This document shows, piece after piece, positions 46,585 to 55,969 of a DNA stretch of 64,000 nt (the first letter of the stretch is position 1; every line of letters starts with the position of its first letter). Location of the stretch: positions 404,605 through 468,604 of the forward strand of contig CAWETN010000018.1 in the NCBI GenBank assembly GCA_963812075.1, written 5' to 3'. The position numbers and the translations under genes were made by a program. The notes below the pieces were generated by a model. It did no database searches, was not told the DNA's origin, and worked only from the letters and a program-made list of their open reading frames with translations. The DNA is from JAMXLO01 sp963812075. Lineage in GTDB: Bacteria > Pseudomonadota > Alphaproteobacteria > Acetobacterales > Acetobacteraceae.

Positions 46585-46765
46585 ATGACCACCGAAACCC
46601 AGATCACCGCCTGGCTCGCCACCCAGCAGGACGCCATGGTTGCACTGCTGCGCGAGATGGTCGACATCGACAGCGGCAGCTACAACAAGCCCGGCATCGA
46701 TGCGGTCGGCGCGGTCGTCCAGCGCTTCATGGCGGCGCACGCCATCCCGGTGGAAGTGCACCCGG
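46585..46765 (+). CDS. M20 family metallopeptidase, N-terminal fragment cut at the join
   Basis: Only the first 60 residues remain: 'ITAWLATQQDAMVALLREMV', 'DIDSGSYNKPGIDAVGAVV' and 'IPVEVHPG'. This is the start of a carboxypeptidase-G2/ArgE-like M20 enzyme, normally 370-400 residues. After about 46,765 the frame continues with sequence that is antisense to an MFS transporter. The metal-binding domain is therefore missing from this window. Confidence 0.65.
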
Positions 46766-46775
46766 GCCACCAACG
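46755..46775. other. Probable chimeric junction between two genomes
   Basis: Within about 20 bases an alphaproteobacterial-type M20 gene stops matching its family, and an oppositely oriented actinobacterial-type MFS gene loses its C-terminus. Both reading frames read plausibly into the short ccgggcc at the centre, so the exact point is blurred. There is no transposase, att-like repeat or tRNA. Confidence 0.65.
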
Positions 46776-47842
46776 GTCCCGTCAGGGCGGACACGATGAT
46801 CAACCCGGCCGCCATGGGGAGGAAGTCCACTGCCGTCTGGTACGCCGACGCGCCGACCACGACCTGCAGGTACAGGGCCGTGAAGAAGAAGATGGAGAAC
46901 GTGCCGAAGTAGGCGACGAAGGCGACGAAGATCGAGCCGGTGAACGGCGGCCGGCGGAACATCGTGAGCTCGAGCATCGGGCTCTTGACCCGCCGCTCGG
47001 TGACGACGAAGGCAACGCCGGACAAGCCGCACAGGACGAACAGTGTGACGATCCAGGGCGCCGTGTAGCCGGAGTCCTCCCCCTGTATCACGGCGAACGA
47101 CATGCAGGCCAGGAACGCGGCGCCGAAGACGAACCCGAGCACGTCGATGCGGCGTCCCTGGCGGTCCGAGGACTCCGGCACCCAGACCACGGCCAGGACG
47201 AAGGCCACGACGACCGAACCCGAGGTTGAACCAGAAGATGGCCCGCCAGCTCGAGAAGCCCACCAGCGCGCCCCCGATCACCGGCCCGAGGGCGAGCGCG
47301 AGGCCCGAGACTGCGGCCCAGACACCGAGCGCGTCGGCGCGGGTCTCGCGGTCCGGGTAGACGTGTCGGATGATGGACAGCGTGCCCGGCTCGCTGGCGG
47401 CGGCGCCCACACCCATGATCACGCCGGCCGGCGATCAGCCAGTCGACGTTGCGTCGCCAACGCAGCCACGACCGACCCGGCGCAGAAGATCGCAACCCCG
47501 GCCAGCATGATGCGCTTGCGCCCGAGGATGTCGCCCAGCATGCCCGCGACGAGCATGAAGCTGGCGAAGGTCAGTGCGTACCCGTTGACCACCCACTGCA
47601 GCGAGGTGACCCCGGCGTGAAGGTCACTTTGGACGTTGGCCAGCCCGACGCTGACGACCGTGTTGTCCAAGAAGGTGAGGAAGAGGACGGCGCACAGGGT
47701 GGCCAGGGCGACGGCCTGGGCGGCGGAACCGAGCCCGCCCTTCTTGATCTCGAAGCCGGGCGGCGCTCCGCTGACCCCGTCGGTCAGCCGGTGGGCCCAG
47801 CCGTCGTGATCTGACTGCGAGCTGCCCTCGGGCGGACTTCAT
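46766..47842 (-). CDS. MFS exporter (DHA2/EmrB-QacA type), C-terminally truncated and frameshifted
   Basis: A drug:proton antiporter-like membrane protein. Readable parts in order are 'LATLCAVLFLTFLDNTVVSV', 'LQWVVNGYALTFASFMLVAG', 'MLGDILGRKRIMLAG' (the A-motif loop), 'ALGVWAAVSGLALALGPVIG', 'WRAIFWFNLGF' and 'FSIFFFTALYLQVVVGASAY', ending in 'AAGLIIVSALTGPLVAR' at the join. Frame changes fall near 47,815, 47,425 and 47,215. About 360 of an expected 480 residues are present. The likely start is ATG 47842. It is the first gene of the right-hand segment. Confidence 0.77.
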
Positions 47843-47951
47843 GCACCGAGTTTTGCGTACCCACAAGACGGGTAGTGGAACCGGTAACGGGGTGCCGCCG
47901 CATGCAGGGCTGTGTGCCGCACTCGTGCTGCGCACCCCTCGGAGGTTCGGG

Positions 47952-48512
47952 GTGTGCTCGGCTCAAGGCCTGGAGGACCGGCGGTGGGATTCGGGACTGC
48001 GGATCGAGCTCAGGAGCCGGCGGACGCGAGCGGGGGATCTCGCAGCCTTCTTCGAGCGGATCGACTACCCGTTCTACGTCGTCACGGTCAGGTCCGAGGC
48101 GGCCGAGATGAGCGGCTGCCTGGCCGGTTTCGTGACGCAGTGCAGCATCGACCCGCCGAATTTCCTCGTCTGCATCTCGAAGGTCAACCACACCCTCGCC
48201 GTCGCGGAGCATTCGTCGGGCATGGGCCTGCACCTGCTGGGGAGCGACCAGGTCGACCTGGCTCGACTCTTCGGCGAAGAGACCGGGGACCAGGTCGACA
48301 AGTTCGCCTCGGTCGACTGGCGGCTCGGCCCCACCGGGGCGCCCCTGCTCGTGGACTCAGCCGTGAGCATGGAGGGCCAGATCCTCGGCCACTTCTCCGT
48401 CGGCGACCACGAGGCCTTCCTGGTGCGCGCCGTCCGCGCCGTCCCCGGTGGGAAGCCGGGACTCCTCACCTTCCGCGGCGCCCCGCGGCTGCACCCCGGC
48501 CACCCGGCGTAG
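47952..48512 (+). CDS. Flavin reductase family protein
   Basis: The core 'IDYPFYVVTV', 'CLAGFVTQCSIDPPNFLVCI', 'KVNHTLAVAEHSSGMGLHLL' and 'LVDSAVSMEGQILGHFSVGD' is the FMN-binding split-barrel of flavin reductases of the HpaC/DIM6 type. The start is uncertain. The frame is open from ATG 47841, but that would overlap the divergent MFS start; I use GTG 47952, which gives 186 residues, near the family norm. The first 30 residues from that start show no family similarity. It would supply reduced flavin to a monooxygenase, but none lies on this side of the join. Confidence 0.65.
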   Translation: MCSAQGLEDRRWDSGLRIELRSRRTRAGDLAAFFERIDYPFYVVTVRSEAAEMSGCLAGFVTQCSIDPPNFLVCISKVNHTLAVAEHSSGMGLHLLGSDQVDLARLFGEETGDQVDKFASVDWRLGPTGAPLLVDSAVSMEGQILGHFSVGDHEAFLVRAVRAVPGGKPGLLTFRGAPRLHPGHPA

Positions 48513-48586
48513 GAGCCTGTGCGCTCCCGATCGGGCTCCGCGGACGCTCTTCCGTCACGCGCATTCCACGGCATCGCACCCTCTCT

Positions 48587-49075
48587 TCAGGCCTCGGACA
48601 GCATGGCGGCCAGCAACTCGTCGAGACGCTCGTTCGACTCGATGATGCCTTGCTCCATGCCGTTCGCGACGTGCATGTCGCGTGCCTCGACGGAGCTGTG
48701 CCGGGTCGTCGAGGTGAGCATCGTGCCGCCCTCGACCGGCTCGAGCACGAGGGTTTCGGTCGCCTCGTGTTCCGGCGCACCCTCGAAGATGAAGGTGCCG
48801 ACCCGGCGGTGCGGCGGGTCGAGCTCGAGGATCTCGCCGTGGAATGCGAACTCCATCCCGTCGGGGGCACGCTGCACGATCCGCCATGTGCCGCCGACCC
48901 GAAGGTCGACCGCGCACTCGGACACCTCGAGTCGCCGTGGGCCGAACCAGCGGCGCAGGTACTCGCCCTCGGTGACGGCGCGGTACACCAGCTCGGGAGG
49001 CGCCTTGAAGAACCGCCGCACGGTGATGACCGGCTCGCCGGCCGGCGTCGTGATCTCGGTCTGCGTGTTGGTCAT
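48587..49075 (-). CDS. SRPBCC (AHSA1-like) domain protein
   Basis: A 162-residue START/Bet v1-fold protein. 'VRRFFKAPPELVYRAVTEGE', 'RRWFGPRR', 'DLRVGGTWRIVQRAPDGMEF' and the C-terminal 'NGMEQGIIESNERLDELLA' are the hallmarks of the AHSA1-like proteins that sit beside ArsR-type regulators. The ligand is unknown. ATG 49075 has a ribosome site (ggagaagg) and lies just past the end of the ArsR gene, so the two are an operon under ArsR control. Confidence 0.87.
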   Translation of the reverse strand: MTNTQTEITTPAGEPVITVRRFFKAPPELVYRAVTEGEYLRRWFGPRRLEVSECAVDLRVGGTWRIVQRAPDGMEFAFHGEILELDPPHRRVGTFIFEGAPEHEATETLVLEPVEGGTMLTSTTRHSSVEARDMHVANGMEQGIIESNERLDELLAAMLSEA

Positions 49076-49481
49076 GGTCACGTTCCTTCTCCTTTTGCTC
49101 TCTGTTGCCCTTCTCTCTGTGCCCTGCAAGCTCTTCGAGCAGCTCGTCGAGGCGTTCGAAGCTCTCTTCCCAGAACTCGCGGTACGACCCGACCCAGTCC
49201 GAGAGCTGCTTCAGACGCTGGGGCTCGAGGTGGCACATGCGCCGACGGGCGAGGCGGTGCCGCGAGATCAGGCCTGCCTGCTCCAGCACCCGGAGATGCT
49301 TGGTGACGGCGGGCTGGCTCATGGGAAACGGTGCGGCCACGTCGAGGACGCCGGCGTCACCCTCGGCCAGGCGAGCGAGGATCGCCCGCCTCGTCGGGTC
49401 CGACAGGGCCCCGAAGGCCCGGTCGAGCTCTGCCTCGGTGAGCTCAGTGCTGAGCTCGGCAGTGGCACTTGGCATAACCAT
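49076..49481 (-). CDS. ArsR-type winged-helix repressor
   Basis: About 125-135 residues. 'AFGALSDPTRRAILARLAEG' and the recognition helix 'PMSQPAVTKHLRVLEQAGLI' followed by 'RRRMCHLEPQRLKQLSDWVG' define the group often paired with SRPBCC proteins. No metal-binding CxC is visible in the alpha-3 helix, so it probably senses something other than metal. It begins at ATG 49481 or 49475. The frame does not stop before the SRPBCC gene, so the true end, near 49,076-49,110, is hidden by a frameshift. Confidence 0.82.
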
Positions 49482-49489
49482 ATAGTTAT
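49474..49489. promoter_or_regulatory. Inverted repeat at the ArsR start, possible operator
   Basis: The sequence ataac-catata-gttat is a perfect 5-bp inverted repeat with a 6-base AT-only spacer. It overlaps the ArsR start codon in an otherwise very GC-rich region. Such imperfectly or perfectly palindromic AT-rich sites are where ArsR-type repressors bind their own promoters. Confidence 0.45.
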
Positions 49490-49635
49490 ATGAACGGGCA
49501 GCCGTGTCAAGGGCTGAAGGCGGGCGGGCCGGTTTCTGGCTCCGCCCGGCCCGGACGCGCCCATGCCAACTCCCGTGGGAGTGGGCACGTGGTCGAGGCC
49601 GCACGCACGAAGGGCCCCCCGTCACATCGGTCGGG

Positions 49636-49835
49636 TCACGAAGCGGGTGCGTCGCCCCCGTCAAATTCGAAGGGCTGCACCAAGCTGATCATGTTGCCCG
49701 GTCGTCGCGCATCATCGCCTCGATGCCGAAGGGGCGCTCCGCCGGTTCCGACAGGAAGGTCACGCCTTTGGCGCGCAGCTCCCGGTAGGTCTGGCGGCAA
49801 TCGTCCGTGGTCATCACGTCGGCTCCCAGGGAGCC
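49636..49835 (-). pseudogene. VOC-family C-terminal fragment, frameshifted
   Basis: Read with one frame change near 49,703, the minus strand gives 'ADVMTTDDCRQTYRELRAKG', 'VTFLSEPAERPFGIEAMMRD' and 'ISLVQPFEFDGGDAPAS', then a stop. This is the last 65 residues of a glyoxalase/VOC domain protein. The N-terminal half, with the first metal ligand, is absent; the sequence upstream to 49,930 codes for nothing recognisable. It is either a decayed gene or one with a larger assembly error. Confidence 0.5.
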
Positions 49836-49945
49836 GCCCGCCGCGCTCGCGGAGGGGCGCGATGCGCTCGCTTCCGCTCACGGACTGCACGGTACCGCCC
49901 CGGTGCCTCGGGGGGAGCGGCACCGGGGCGGCGTGCGGCGCTCGA

Positions 49946-50876
49946 TCAGGCGTGGGCCGCCCAGAAGTCCCGGAGCAGCGGGACGAGGTCGGCTGCCCGC
50001 TCGTCGGGCCAGAACAGCATGGCGTCGCGGCACGAGGGTGACCCGCTCGACGCCCGGGATCATGTCGCGCGATGCGCTCGGCCCACGATGGCTCGAAGAA
50101 GATATCGCCCGGTGCCCCACGCCACTTGCACCGGGGCCGGCAACTGCGCCAGCAGCGGCTCGACCTCCATCAGCTCGTCCGCCGACGATGCGGTCAGGAA
50201 GCGTTCGAGGCCCTTGCCCTGGTCGGCGGACGAACGGGGCGAGATAGCTCGTGATGAGCTCGTCCGTGAGCTGGTCGGGGTGCGCGTAGCCCTGTGCGAA
50301 CCCGACCTCGGAGCGGGCCAGCGCCAGGTCGCCGGCCATGGCGGCGACCATCGGGCCGAACTCGCCCGACGCAGCCAGTGCGACGAAGGGCTTGAAGGCC
50401 TCGGGCGGGAAGTTGTCGTGCACGTCGCAGTTGGTCAGCGTCAGCGTGCGGATCCGCTGCGGGTAGCGGGCCGCGAAGACCTGCGCCACGGCCCCGCCGG
50501 TGTCGTTGGCGACCACGTCGACCGGTCGAGGCCGAGCGCCTCGCAGAGCTCGTCGAGCATGGCGGCGAGGCCGTTGAGGGACAGATCGGCCGCCAGGTCC
50601 GCGCGGCACCGGCGTCGCGCCGTGCGCGGGCAGGTCGGGCGCGATGCAGCGACGGACGTCGGCGACGTCCCAGATCACGTTGCGCCACAGGTCTGCGTTG
50701 ACGAGGACGCCGTGGACGAACAGTGCCGCTGGCGCGTCGGAGGCGCCGTCGGCCCCTCCTCTGCCGTGGTCGACGTAGGCGACCTCGCCCCGGCTGAGGC
50801 GGATCGTGCGGCGCGGCAGGAGCGTGGGGGCCGCCTGGTCGGGGTGTGCAGTGTCTGTCTCGGTAGGGGGGGTCAT
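49946..50876 (-). CDS. Alpha/beta hydrolase with Asp-type nucleophile elbow, frameshifted
   Basis: About 310 residues after correction. 'PAALFVHGVLVNADLWRNVI' gives the oxyanion loop. The elbow reads 'VANDTGGAVAQVFAARYPQR', where Asp takes the nucleophile position as in haloalkane dehalogenases and epoxide hydrolases. The cap contains 'FPPEAFKPFVALAASGEFGP'. The C-terminal His region is 'VTLVPRRHAML-like' followed by 'RDFWAAHA' and the stop at 49,946. Frames change near 50,610-50,530, 50,235, 50,090 and 50,030. It diverges from the TetR gene; ATG 50876 is used as start. Confidence 0.77.
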
Positions 50877-50931
50877 GTCTGGCAGTATACATACCAACTG
50901 TCTGTTTGTAAAGAGGGAGTAGGCTTCCGCC

Positions 50932-51535
50932 GTGCCCACGCAGGCAGAACGCACCGAGGCCACCCGGGGGCGCCTCATCACGACGGCTCGCCGGCTCTTC
51001 GCGGAGAAGGGCTTCGCGGCTACCTCGACCGAGGAGATCCTCGGCGAGGCCACCGTCAGCCGCGGCGCGCTCTACCACCACTTCCCGAGCAAGACCGACC
51101 TGTTCCAGGCGACCTTCGAGGCGGTCGAGGACGAGGTCACCGCACGGATCCTCGAGGCCGCCACGAGCGGGGGCGAGACCGATCCGATGAAGATCCTCGT
51201 GCTCGGCTTCGACGCGTTCTTGGACGAGTGCGTCAAGCCCGAGGTCCAGCGGATCGTGATGCTCGACGGCCCCACCGTCCTCGGATGGGACACCTGGCAC
51301 GAGCTCGATGAGCGTTACGCCTTCGGCACGCTCAAGGCCGTGCTGACGCTGGCGGCCGATGAGGGTCGGATCGACCGGGCCGCCGTGGAGCCCCTCGCGC
51401 ACCTCCTCCTCGGCGCCATCATGCAGGCGGGCATGGTGGTGGCGCGGGCCGACGATCCCGCCGCCGCCGAGGCGGGCCATGGCGGAGTCCTTTGGACGCC
51501 TGATCTCCGCGCTGTGCGAGTTCGGGGCTGCGCCT
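50932..51535 (+). CDS. TetR/AcrR family repressor
   Basis: About 200 residues from GTG 50932. The HTH is standard: 'RLITTARRLFAEKGFAATST', 'EEILGEATVSRGALYHHFPS', 'KTDLFQATFEAVEDEV'. The ligand domain has 'MLDGPTVLGWDTWHELDERY' and 'LLGAIMQAGMVVARADDP'. One frame change near 51,480 moves the end into 'FGRLISALCEFGAAP'. It is divergent from the hydrolase across 55 bases, which contain the AT-rich tatacataccaactgtctgtttgta. It probably represses that gene and itself. Confidence 0.82.
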
Positions 51536-51992
51536 ACGCCGCCCCGAACTCGGTCCGTCGACCCACGCCGGCAACCGCGCCGGCCGGCCGCGACCGTCGA
51601 CGCATCCGTGCACGGTCACCGCGGTGGCCCGCGCCTCGCCGCCCGACGACAGGAGGTAGGCGATCTGGAACGTCGTGCCCGTGACGGCGCCGATCACCAA
51701 CGACACGTCGACCTCGTCGTCGAAGTGCAGCGGCTTGCGGTACTGCACCGATGCCTCGAGCACGGCGAAGTCCCGTCCGCCGGCGCCGCTGCCGTCGCTC
51801 CCCGCCCGCACCGCGTCGTAGGGATGCCCGATCGACCTGCAGATACGCCACCCGCGCCTCTTCGAGGTACGGCAGGTACGCCGCGTGGTGGATGATGCCC
51901 ATGGCGTCGGTCTCGGCGAAGCGGGTGCGCAGACGGTGGGTGAAGTCGTAGTCGGCCGGGTCCCGCGAGGGCTGCAGGGACTGGCGGGCCAT
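51534..51992 (-). CDS. Acyl-CoA thioesterase (4-hydroxybenzoyl-CoA thioesterase/YbgC type), frameshifted
   Basis: A hot-dog thioesterase of about 152 residues. 'FTHRLRTRFAETDAMGIIHH', with the catalytic Asp, is the YbgC-type signature and 'AAYLPYLEEARVAYL' follows. After a frame change near 51,830 the chain continues 'FAVLEASVQYRKPLHFDDEV' and 'GTTFQIAYLLSSGGEARATA'. ATG 51992 is the start. It is convergent with the TetR gene. Confidence 0.77.
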   Translation of the reverse strand: MARQSLQPSRDPADYDFTHRLRTRFAETDAMGIIHHAAYLPYLEEARVAYLQVDRASLRRGAGGERRQRRRRTGLRRARGIGAVPQAAALRRRGRRVVGDRRRHGHDVPDRLPPVVGRRGAGHRGDRARMRRRSRPAGAVAGVGRRTEFGAA

Positions 51993-52000
51993 GGCCGACC

Positions 52001-52887
52001 CTACTCCCCCGTCGGGACCACGTCGCCGCCTGCGGCGGCCGCCCCGCCCGCTCCCCCGGCCCTGGTCCCGGGCGCTCCACCCCGCCGCCCGGCGCCGAGC
52101 CCCGCGCCCCGCGGGCACGCCGAGGCCATCCGGTTGACGACTCCCGTCGTTGTTGAAGATGGCGAACTCGCCCTCGGCCTCGACGGTCACGATCCCGCCC
52201 TGCACGATCCGGCCCTTGCTGAAGACCCGCCGGTCCGTCACCTCGGTGACCCAACCCTCGAAGACGGCCTCCTCGCCGGTCAGGGTCGGGCGGCGGTAGC
52301 GCAGGGCCAGGCGCACCGTCGGCCCGGTGGCGCCGACGATGGCGTTCGCCGCCGTCAAGATGATGTCGAACGTGGCCGCCAGCACGGCGCCGTGCACGCA
52401 CCCGGGCGCTCCTTCGTAGGCCACGTCGAAGACGGCACGGCCGAGGGCCTTGGGCGGCTCGAAGTCGAGCACGACCGGCAGGGCCAGCGGGTTGAACGGG
52501 CCGACCACGACGTCGTAGGGCATGGCCCCGCCGAGCGGCACCTCTCTTGGGCGGCGCATCCTCGTCGGGCGCGATGAAGCGCGGGAGCGGCATCTCGGGC
52601 ACGTGCGCCTCGAGCTCGTCCGCCACCGCCGCCAGCTGCGCCGTCAGCCGAGCCGTCTCGGCGGGCGGCGGCGCGGTGCTGACCGAGAGACGGATGAGGC
52701 GGCGCAGGACGTCGGCCAGCTCCTTCGCCTCGGGCAGCCGGCCCTTCAGCCCCGGATGGAGCTCGAAGGACGAGGGCAGGGCGTCGGGGCTCGGCACGGC
52801 GCGGAACAGTACCGCCGCGCCTCCGCCGGAGGACATTCCGCGGCGCCGTGCGCCCAGCGGCCCGACCGTTCCCCGGTGAGCGCTCAT
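52001..52887 (-). CDS. PaaI-type thioesterase with N-terminal extension, frameshifted
   Basis: A hot-dog domain protein: 'FDVAYEGAPGCVHGAVLAAT', 'FDIILTAANAIVGATGPTVR' and 'YRRPTLTGEEAVFEGWVTEV' are the PaaI core, with the catalytic Asp in AATFD. The N-terminal 110 residues hold a helical segment ('ELADVLRRLIRLSVSTAPPP') and 'EMPLPRFIAPDEDAPP'; actinobacterial PaaI-like thioesterases often have such an extension. Frames change near 52,540. The end is unclear: in the present frame it runs without stop through an Arg/Gly-rich stretch into the next thioesterase, while one base away a TAG at 52,001-52,003 would end it. Confidence 0.72.
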
Positions 52888-52898
52888 AACATGGCTCG

Positions 52899-53343
52899 GT
52901 GACCCCCGAGCACTCCGTCCAGTTCACCTCCGGGAGCCCCGAGACCCTCCTCGACCCGATCGCTCCCGGCGCTGGCCGCCGCCCTCGACGCGGCCCGGTC
53001 CCTCCCGCCGGACCGCCGTCGGGCGGCGGTGGCGGCGGTGGCGGCGCAGGACCCGCGCTGCCTCCAGGCGTGGGCGGACCTCGCCGAGCTCTCCGAGGAC
53101 CCGATCGACCGCTACGCCTTCGCCCGGGTCGGCTACCACCGCGGCCTCGACACGCTGCGCGCCGCCGGGTGGCGCGGCTCGGGCTACGTGCGCTGGCGCC
53201 ACGAGCCCAACCGCGGCTTCCTGCGGTCCCTCCACTCGCTCAAGCTCGCCGCGGGCGCCATCGGCGAGACCGACGAGGAGCAGCGCTGTGACCTCTTCCT
53301 GCGCCAGCTCGATCCCGAGTGGGAGAGCGCCGCACATAGTTAG
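52899..53343 (+). CDS. DUF3151 protein, frameshifted
   Basis: About 147 residues from GTG 52899. 'TPEHSVQFTSGSPETLLDP' at the start and 'VGYHRGLDTLRAAGWRGSGY', 'VRWRHEPNRGFLRSLHSLKL' and 'FLRQLDPEWES' near the end are the DUF3151 pattern. The family is restricted to Actinobacteria as far as I know. One or two frame changes lie between 52,945 and 53,030. Function unknown. It is a useful lineage marker for this half of the window. Confidence 0.82.
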
Positions 53344-53354
53344 GCTTTCTAACT
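53338..53354. promoter_or_regulatory. Inverted repeat before the MarR gene, possible operator
   Basis: agttag-gcttt-ctaact is a perfect 6-bp inverted repeat with a 5-base spacer. It ends two bases before the MarR-type gene's first ATG and overlaps the DUF3151 stop. MarR dimers bind palindromes of about this size at their own promoters. Confidence 0.47.
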
Positions 53355-53356
53355 GT

Positions 53357-53924
53357 ATGATGGTCGAAGTGTCCGTGACCTCCCCCCTTCGACCGCGCCG
53401 CGCGGCCCGAAGTCCGGCGCCAAAGCCCCGGCCGGAACCAAGGCGGGCGGCGCGCCCGTCCTCGGGACGTACGGTCGCGTCGCGGCCTGGCTGTCCAAGC
53501 GGGTCGAGGTGGCGCTGTCCACCGTCGACCTGACGCTGCCCCAGTACCGGGTGCTCGGGATCCTGGCCGAGGGCTCGGCCGCCGCCTCGGGCCTGGCCGA
53601 CCGGCTGGCCGTGCGGCGCCCGTCCATCACCGCCGTGATCGACGGCCTGGTCGCCCGCGGCCTGGTCGACCGCCGCCAGGAGGACAGCGACCGCCGCCGC
53701 GTCGCGCTGCGCCTCACCGACGACGGGCGTCCGCACGCTCGCCGAGGCCGACCGGGCGGTCGACGAGTACCTCGTCTCCCTCGCCGGCCACCTGCCGGAC
53801 AAGGACGAGGCCATGGCGCTGCGCTCGCTCGAGCTGTGGGGCCGCGCCATGACCGAGTCCGCCACGGGCACCACCAGGCGGACGAGTCCGCCGGCCGGCG
53901 GCGCCGGAGAGGAAGGCCCGGTGA
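53357..53924 (+). CDS. MarR family regulator, frameshifted
   Basis: About 185 residues when mended. The winged helix reads 'LTLPQYRVLGILAEGSAAAS', 'GLADRLAVRRPSITAVIDGL' and 'VARGLVDRRQEDSDRRRVAL', the MarR fold with its wing. An unusual N-terminal tail rich in Lys/Ala/Pro precedes it. After a frame change near 53,730 comes 'AEADRAVDEYLVSLAGHLPD' and the C-terminal dimerisation helix. Another near 53,910 would end the gene at TGA 53,922, overlapping the GTG of the exporter gene. It probably controls the two ABC exporters, which share its transcript. Confidence 0.77.
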
Positions 53925-55969
53925 GCAAGACCGAGGACCGGCTCGATCGGGCCACGCCGCCGGACGGCAACGGCAGCGTCGCGGACCGGGGCGCCCGTCA
54001 CGACGGCACCCGCGCACGGGCTGCCGCTCGCGGCCTACGTGCCCATGGGCGTCACGAGCCGGTACGCCGCGCCGAAGGCGACCGTCGACCCCGACCGGTC
54101 CAAGTCGTGGATCAAGCGGGCCGCGCCGATCGTCATGGCGCACAAGGTGCAGTTCTTCAGCGCGCTGATCTTCTCGTTCCTCGGGCTGATCATCCAGGTG
54201 TGGATCCCGAAGATCCTCCAGAACGGCATCACGAACGCGCTGATCCTGCGGACGCAGCCGCTGCACAGCTACGTCGAGCTGATCGCCGTGCTCGGGTTGG
54301 TCACCGGCAGTCTTCGGCTACATCTCCCGGACCAACCTCTTCAAGGTCGCCTACGCCATCGAGTTCGACCTGCGCAACATCCTCTACGAGCACTTCACCC
54401 GGATGTCGTTCCCCTTCTACGACCGGGTGCAGTCGGGGCAGCTGATCTCGCGGGCCAACTCCGACATCCGCTCCGTGCAGATGTACCTGACCTTCGCGCC
54501 CATGATCCTCGTGCAGTGCTCCATCGCCGATCGTCGCCTTCGGCTTCATGCTCTCCATCAGCGTGCCGCTGGCCTTCGTGGCCATGGCGTCGATGCCGTT
54601 CATCTACCTCGTCGGCGTCAGGATGCGGCAGTCGCTCTTCCCCGTCTCGTGGCTCATCCAGTCCCGCCTGGCCGAGGTGGCCACCGTCGTCGACGAGAAC
54701 GTCAACGGCGTGCGCGTCGTCCGTGGCTTCGCCGCCGAGCAGCAGCAGCTGCGCCAGCTGGCGACGGCGGCCGACAGGGTGCAGTGGGCCTACATCAAGG
54801 ACGCGGACCTGCGCGCCCGCTTCGCGCCGCTGGTCCAGAACCTGCTCGCAGGTCGGGCCTGGTGCTCGTCCTGCTCGTCGGCGGCTGGATGGTCATCCAC
54901 GACCACCTGCCGGTGGCGTCCATCGTCTCGTTCAACCTCTACCTCGTGATGATGCAGGCGCCGTTCATGATGCTCGGGCATGCTCATCATGATGGGCCAG
55001 CGCGCCTCGGCCTCGGCGGAGCGCATCTACGAGATCCTCGACGAGACAGCCGACGATCGTCGACCGTCCCGGACGCCGATCGACCTGGTCGACAGCAAGG
55101 GCGACGTCGAGTTCGACGACGTGTCCTTCGCCTACGCCGCCGACAGCCTGTTGCTCGAAGCCCGGGGACGGAGGACGACGAGCCGCGCGGCGAGCATCGC
55201 TGCGCCACCTCAACCTGCACCTGCGCCCGGGCGAGACGGTCGCCCTGGTCGGGCGCACCGGGAGCGGCAAGTCCACCGTGGCCCGGCGTGCTGGCCCGCT
55301 TCTACGACGTCACCGGCGGCACGGTGCGCGTCGACGGCCACGACGTGCGCGACCTCACGCTCACCAGCCTGCGGGCGAACATCGGCGTCGTCCTCGACGA
55401 ACCGTTCCTGTTCTCGGTGTCGATCCGCGACAACATCGCCTACGGCCGCCCGGACGCCCCGATGGAGGAGGTGCGGGCCGCCGCCGAGGCCGCCGGCGCC
55501 GCCGGGTTCATCAACCGGCTCTCCGACGGCTACGACACCGTGGTCGGCGAGCGGGGCTACACGCTCTCGGGCGGCCAACGCCAGCGCATCGCCATCGCCC
55601 GGGCGCTGCTCGTCAACCCGCCCATCCTGATCCTCGACGACGCCACCAGCGCCATCGACGTGAAGGTCGAGCAGCGGATCCACTCGGCGCTGCGCGTGCT
55701 CATGGAGGGGCGCACCACGCTCATCATCGCCCACCGGCTCTCGACCATCAGCCTGGCCGACCGGGTCGTGCTGCTCGACGACGGCCGGATCGTGGCCGAC
55801 GGCACGCACGCCGAGCTGCTGGCGACGACGCCCCTCTACGCCGAGGTGCTGGCCCAGGCGGCCAGCGAGGAGCACACGGCCGAGGCGACGGAGGCCGCGG
55901 ACGGGACTGGCGACGAGGACCTCGAGCTGGAGCGACGAGGTCCTCGAGCCCGAGGGCGGTGCGCTCTGA
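53921..55969 (+). CDS. ABC exporter half-transporter 1, many frameshifts
   Basis: Membrane domain plus ATPase in one chain, about 680 residues if mended. It begins at GTG 53921. The membrane part includes 'FFSALIFSFLGLIIQVWIPK', 'HFTRMSFPFYDRVQSGQLIS' and 'VDENVNGVRVVRGFAAEQQQ', all classic exporter signatures. The ATPase has Walker A in 'ALVGRTGSGKST' (split by one base), 'DEPFLFSVSIRDNIAYGRPD', signature 'YTLSGGQRQRIAIARALLVN', Walker B 'LILDDATSAIDVK' and 'LIIAHRLSTISLADRVVLLD'. Walker B ends in Asp where the catalytic Glu is usual (LILDD), so this is the degenerate-site partner of a heterodimer. Frames change roughly every 100-300 bases until 55,300. Confidence 0.82.

Noticed and set aside
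46700..46900. Genomic island boundary from lateral transfer
   Set aside because: Neither a mobility gene nor a direct repeat is present, both flanking genes are truncated, and the right segment shows no return to the left-hand type within 17 kb.
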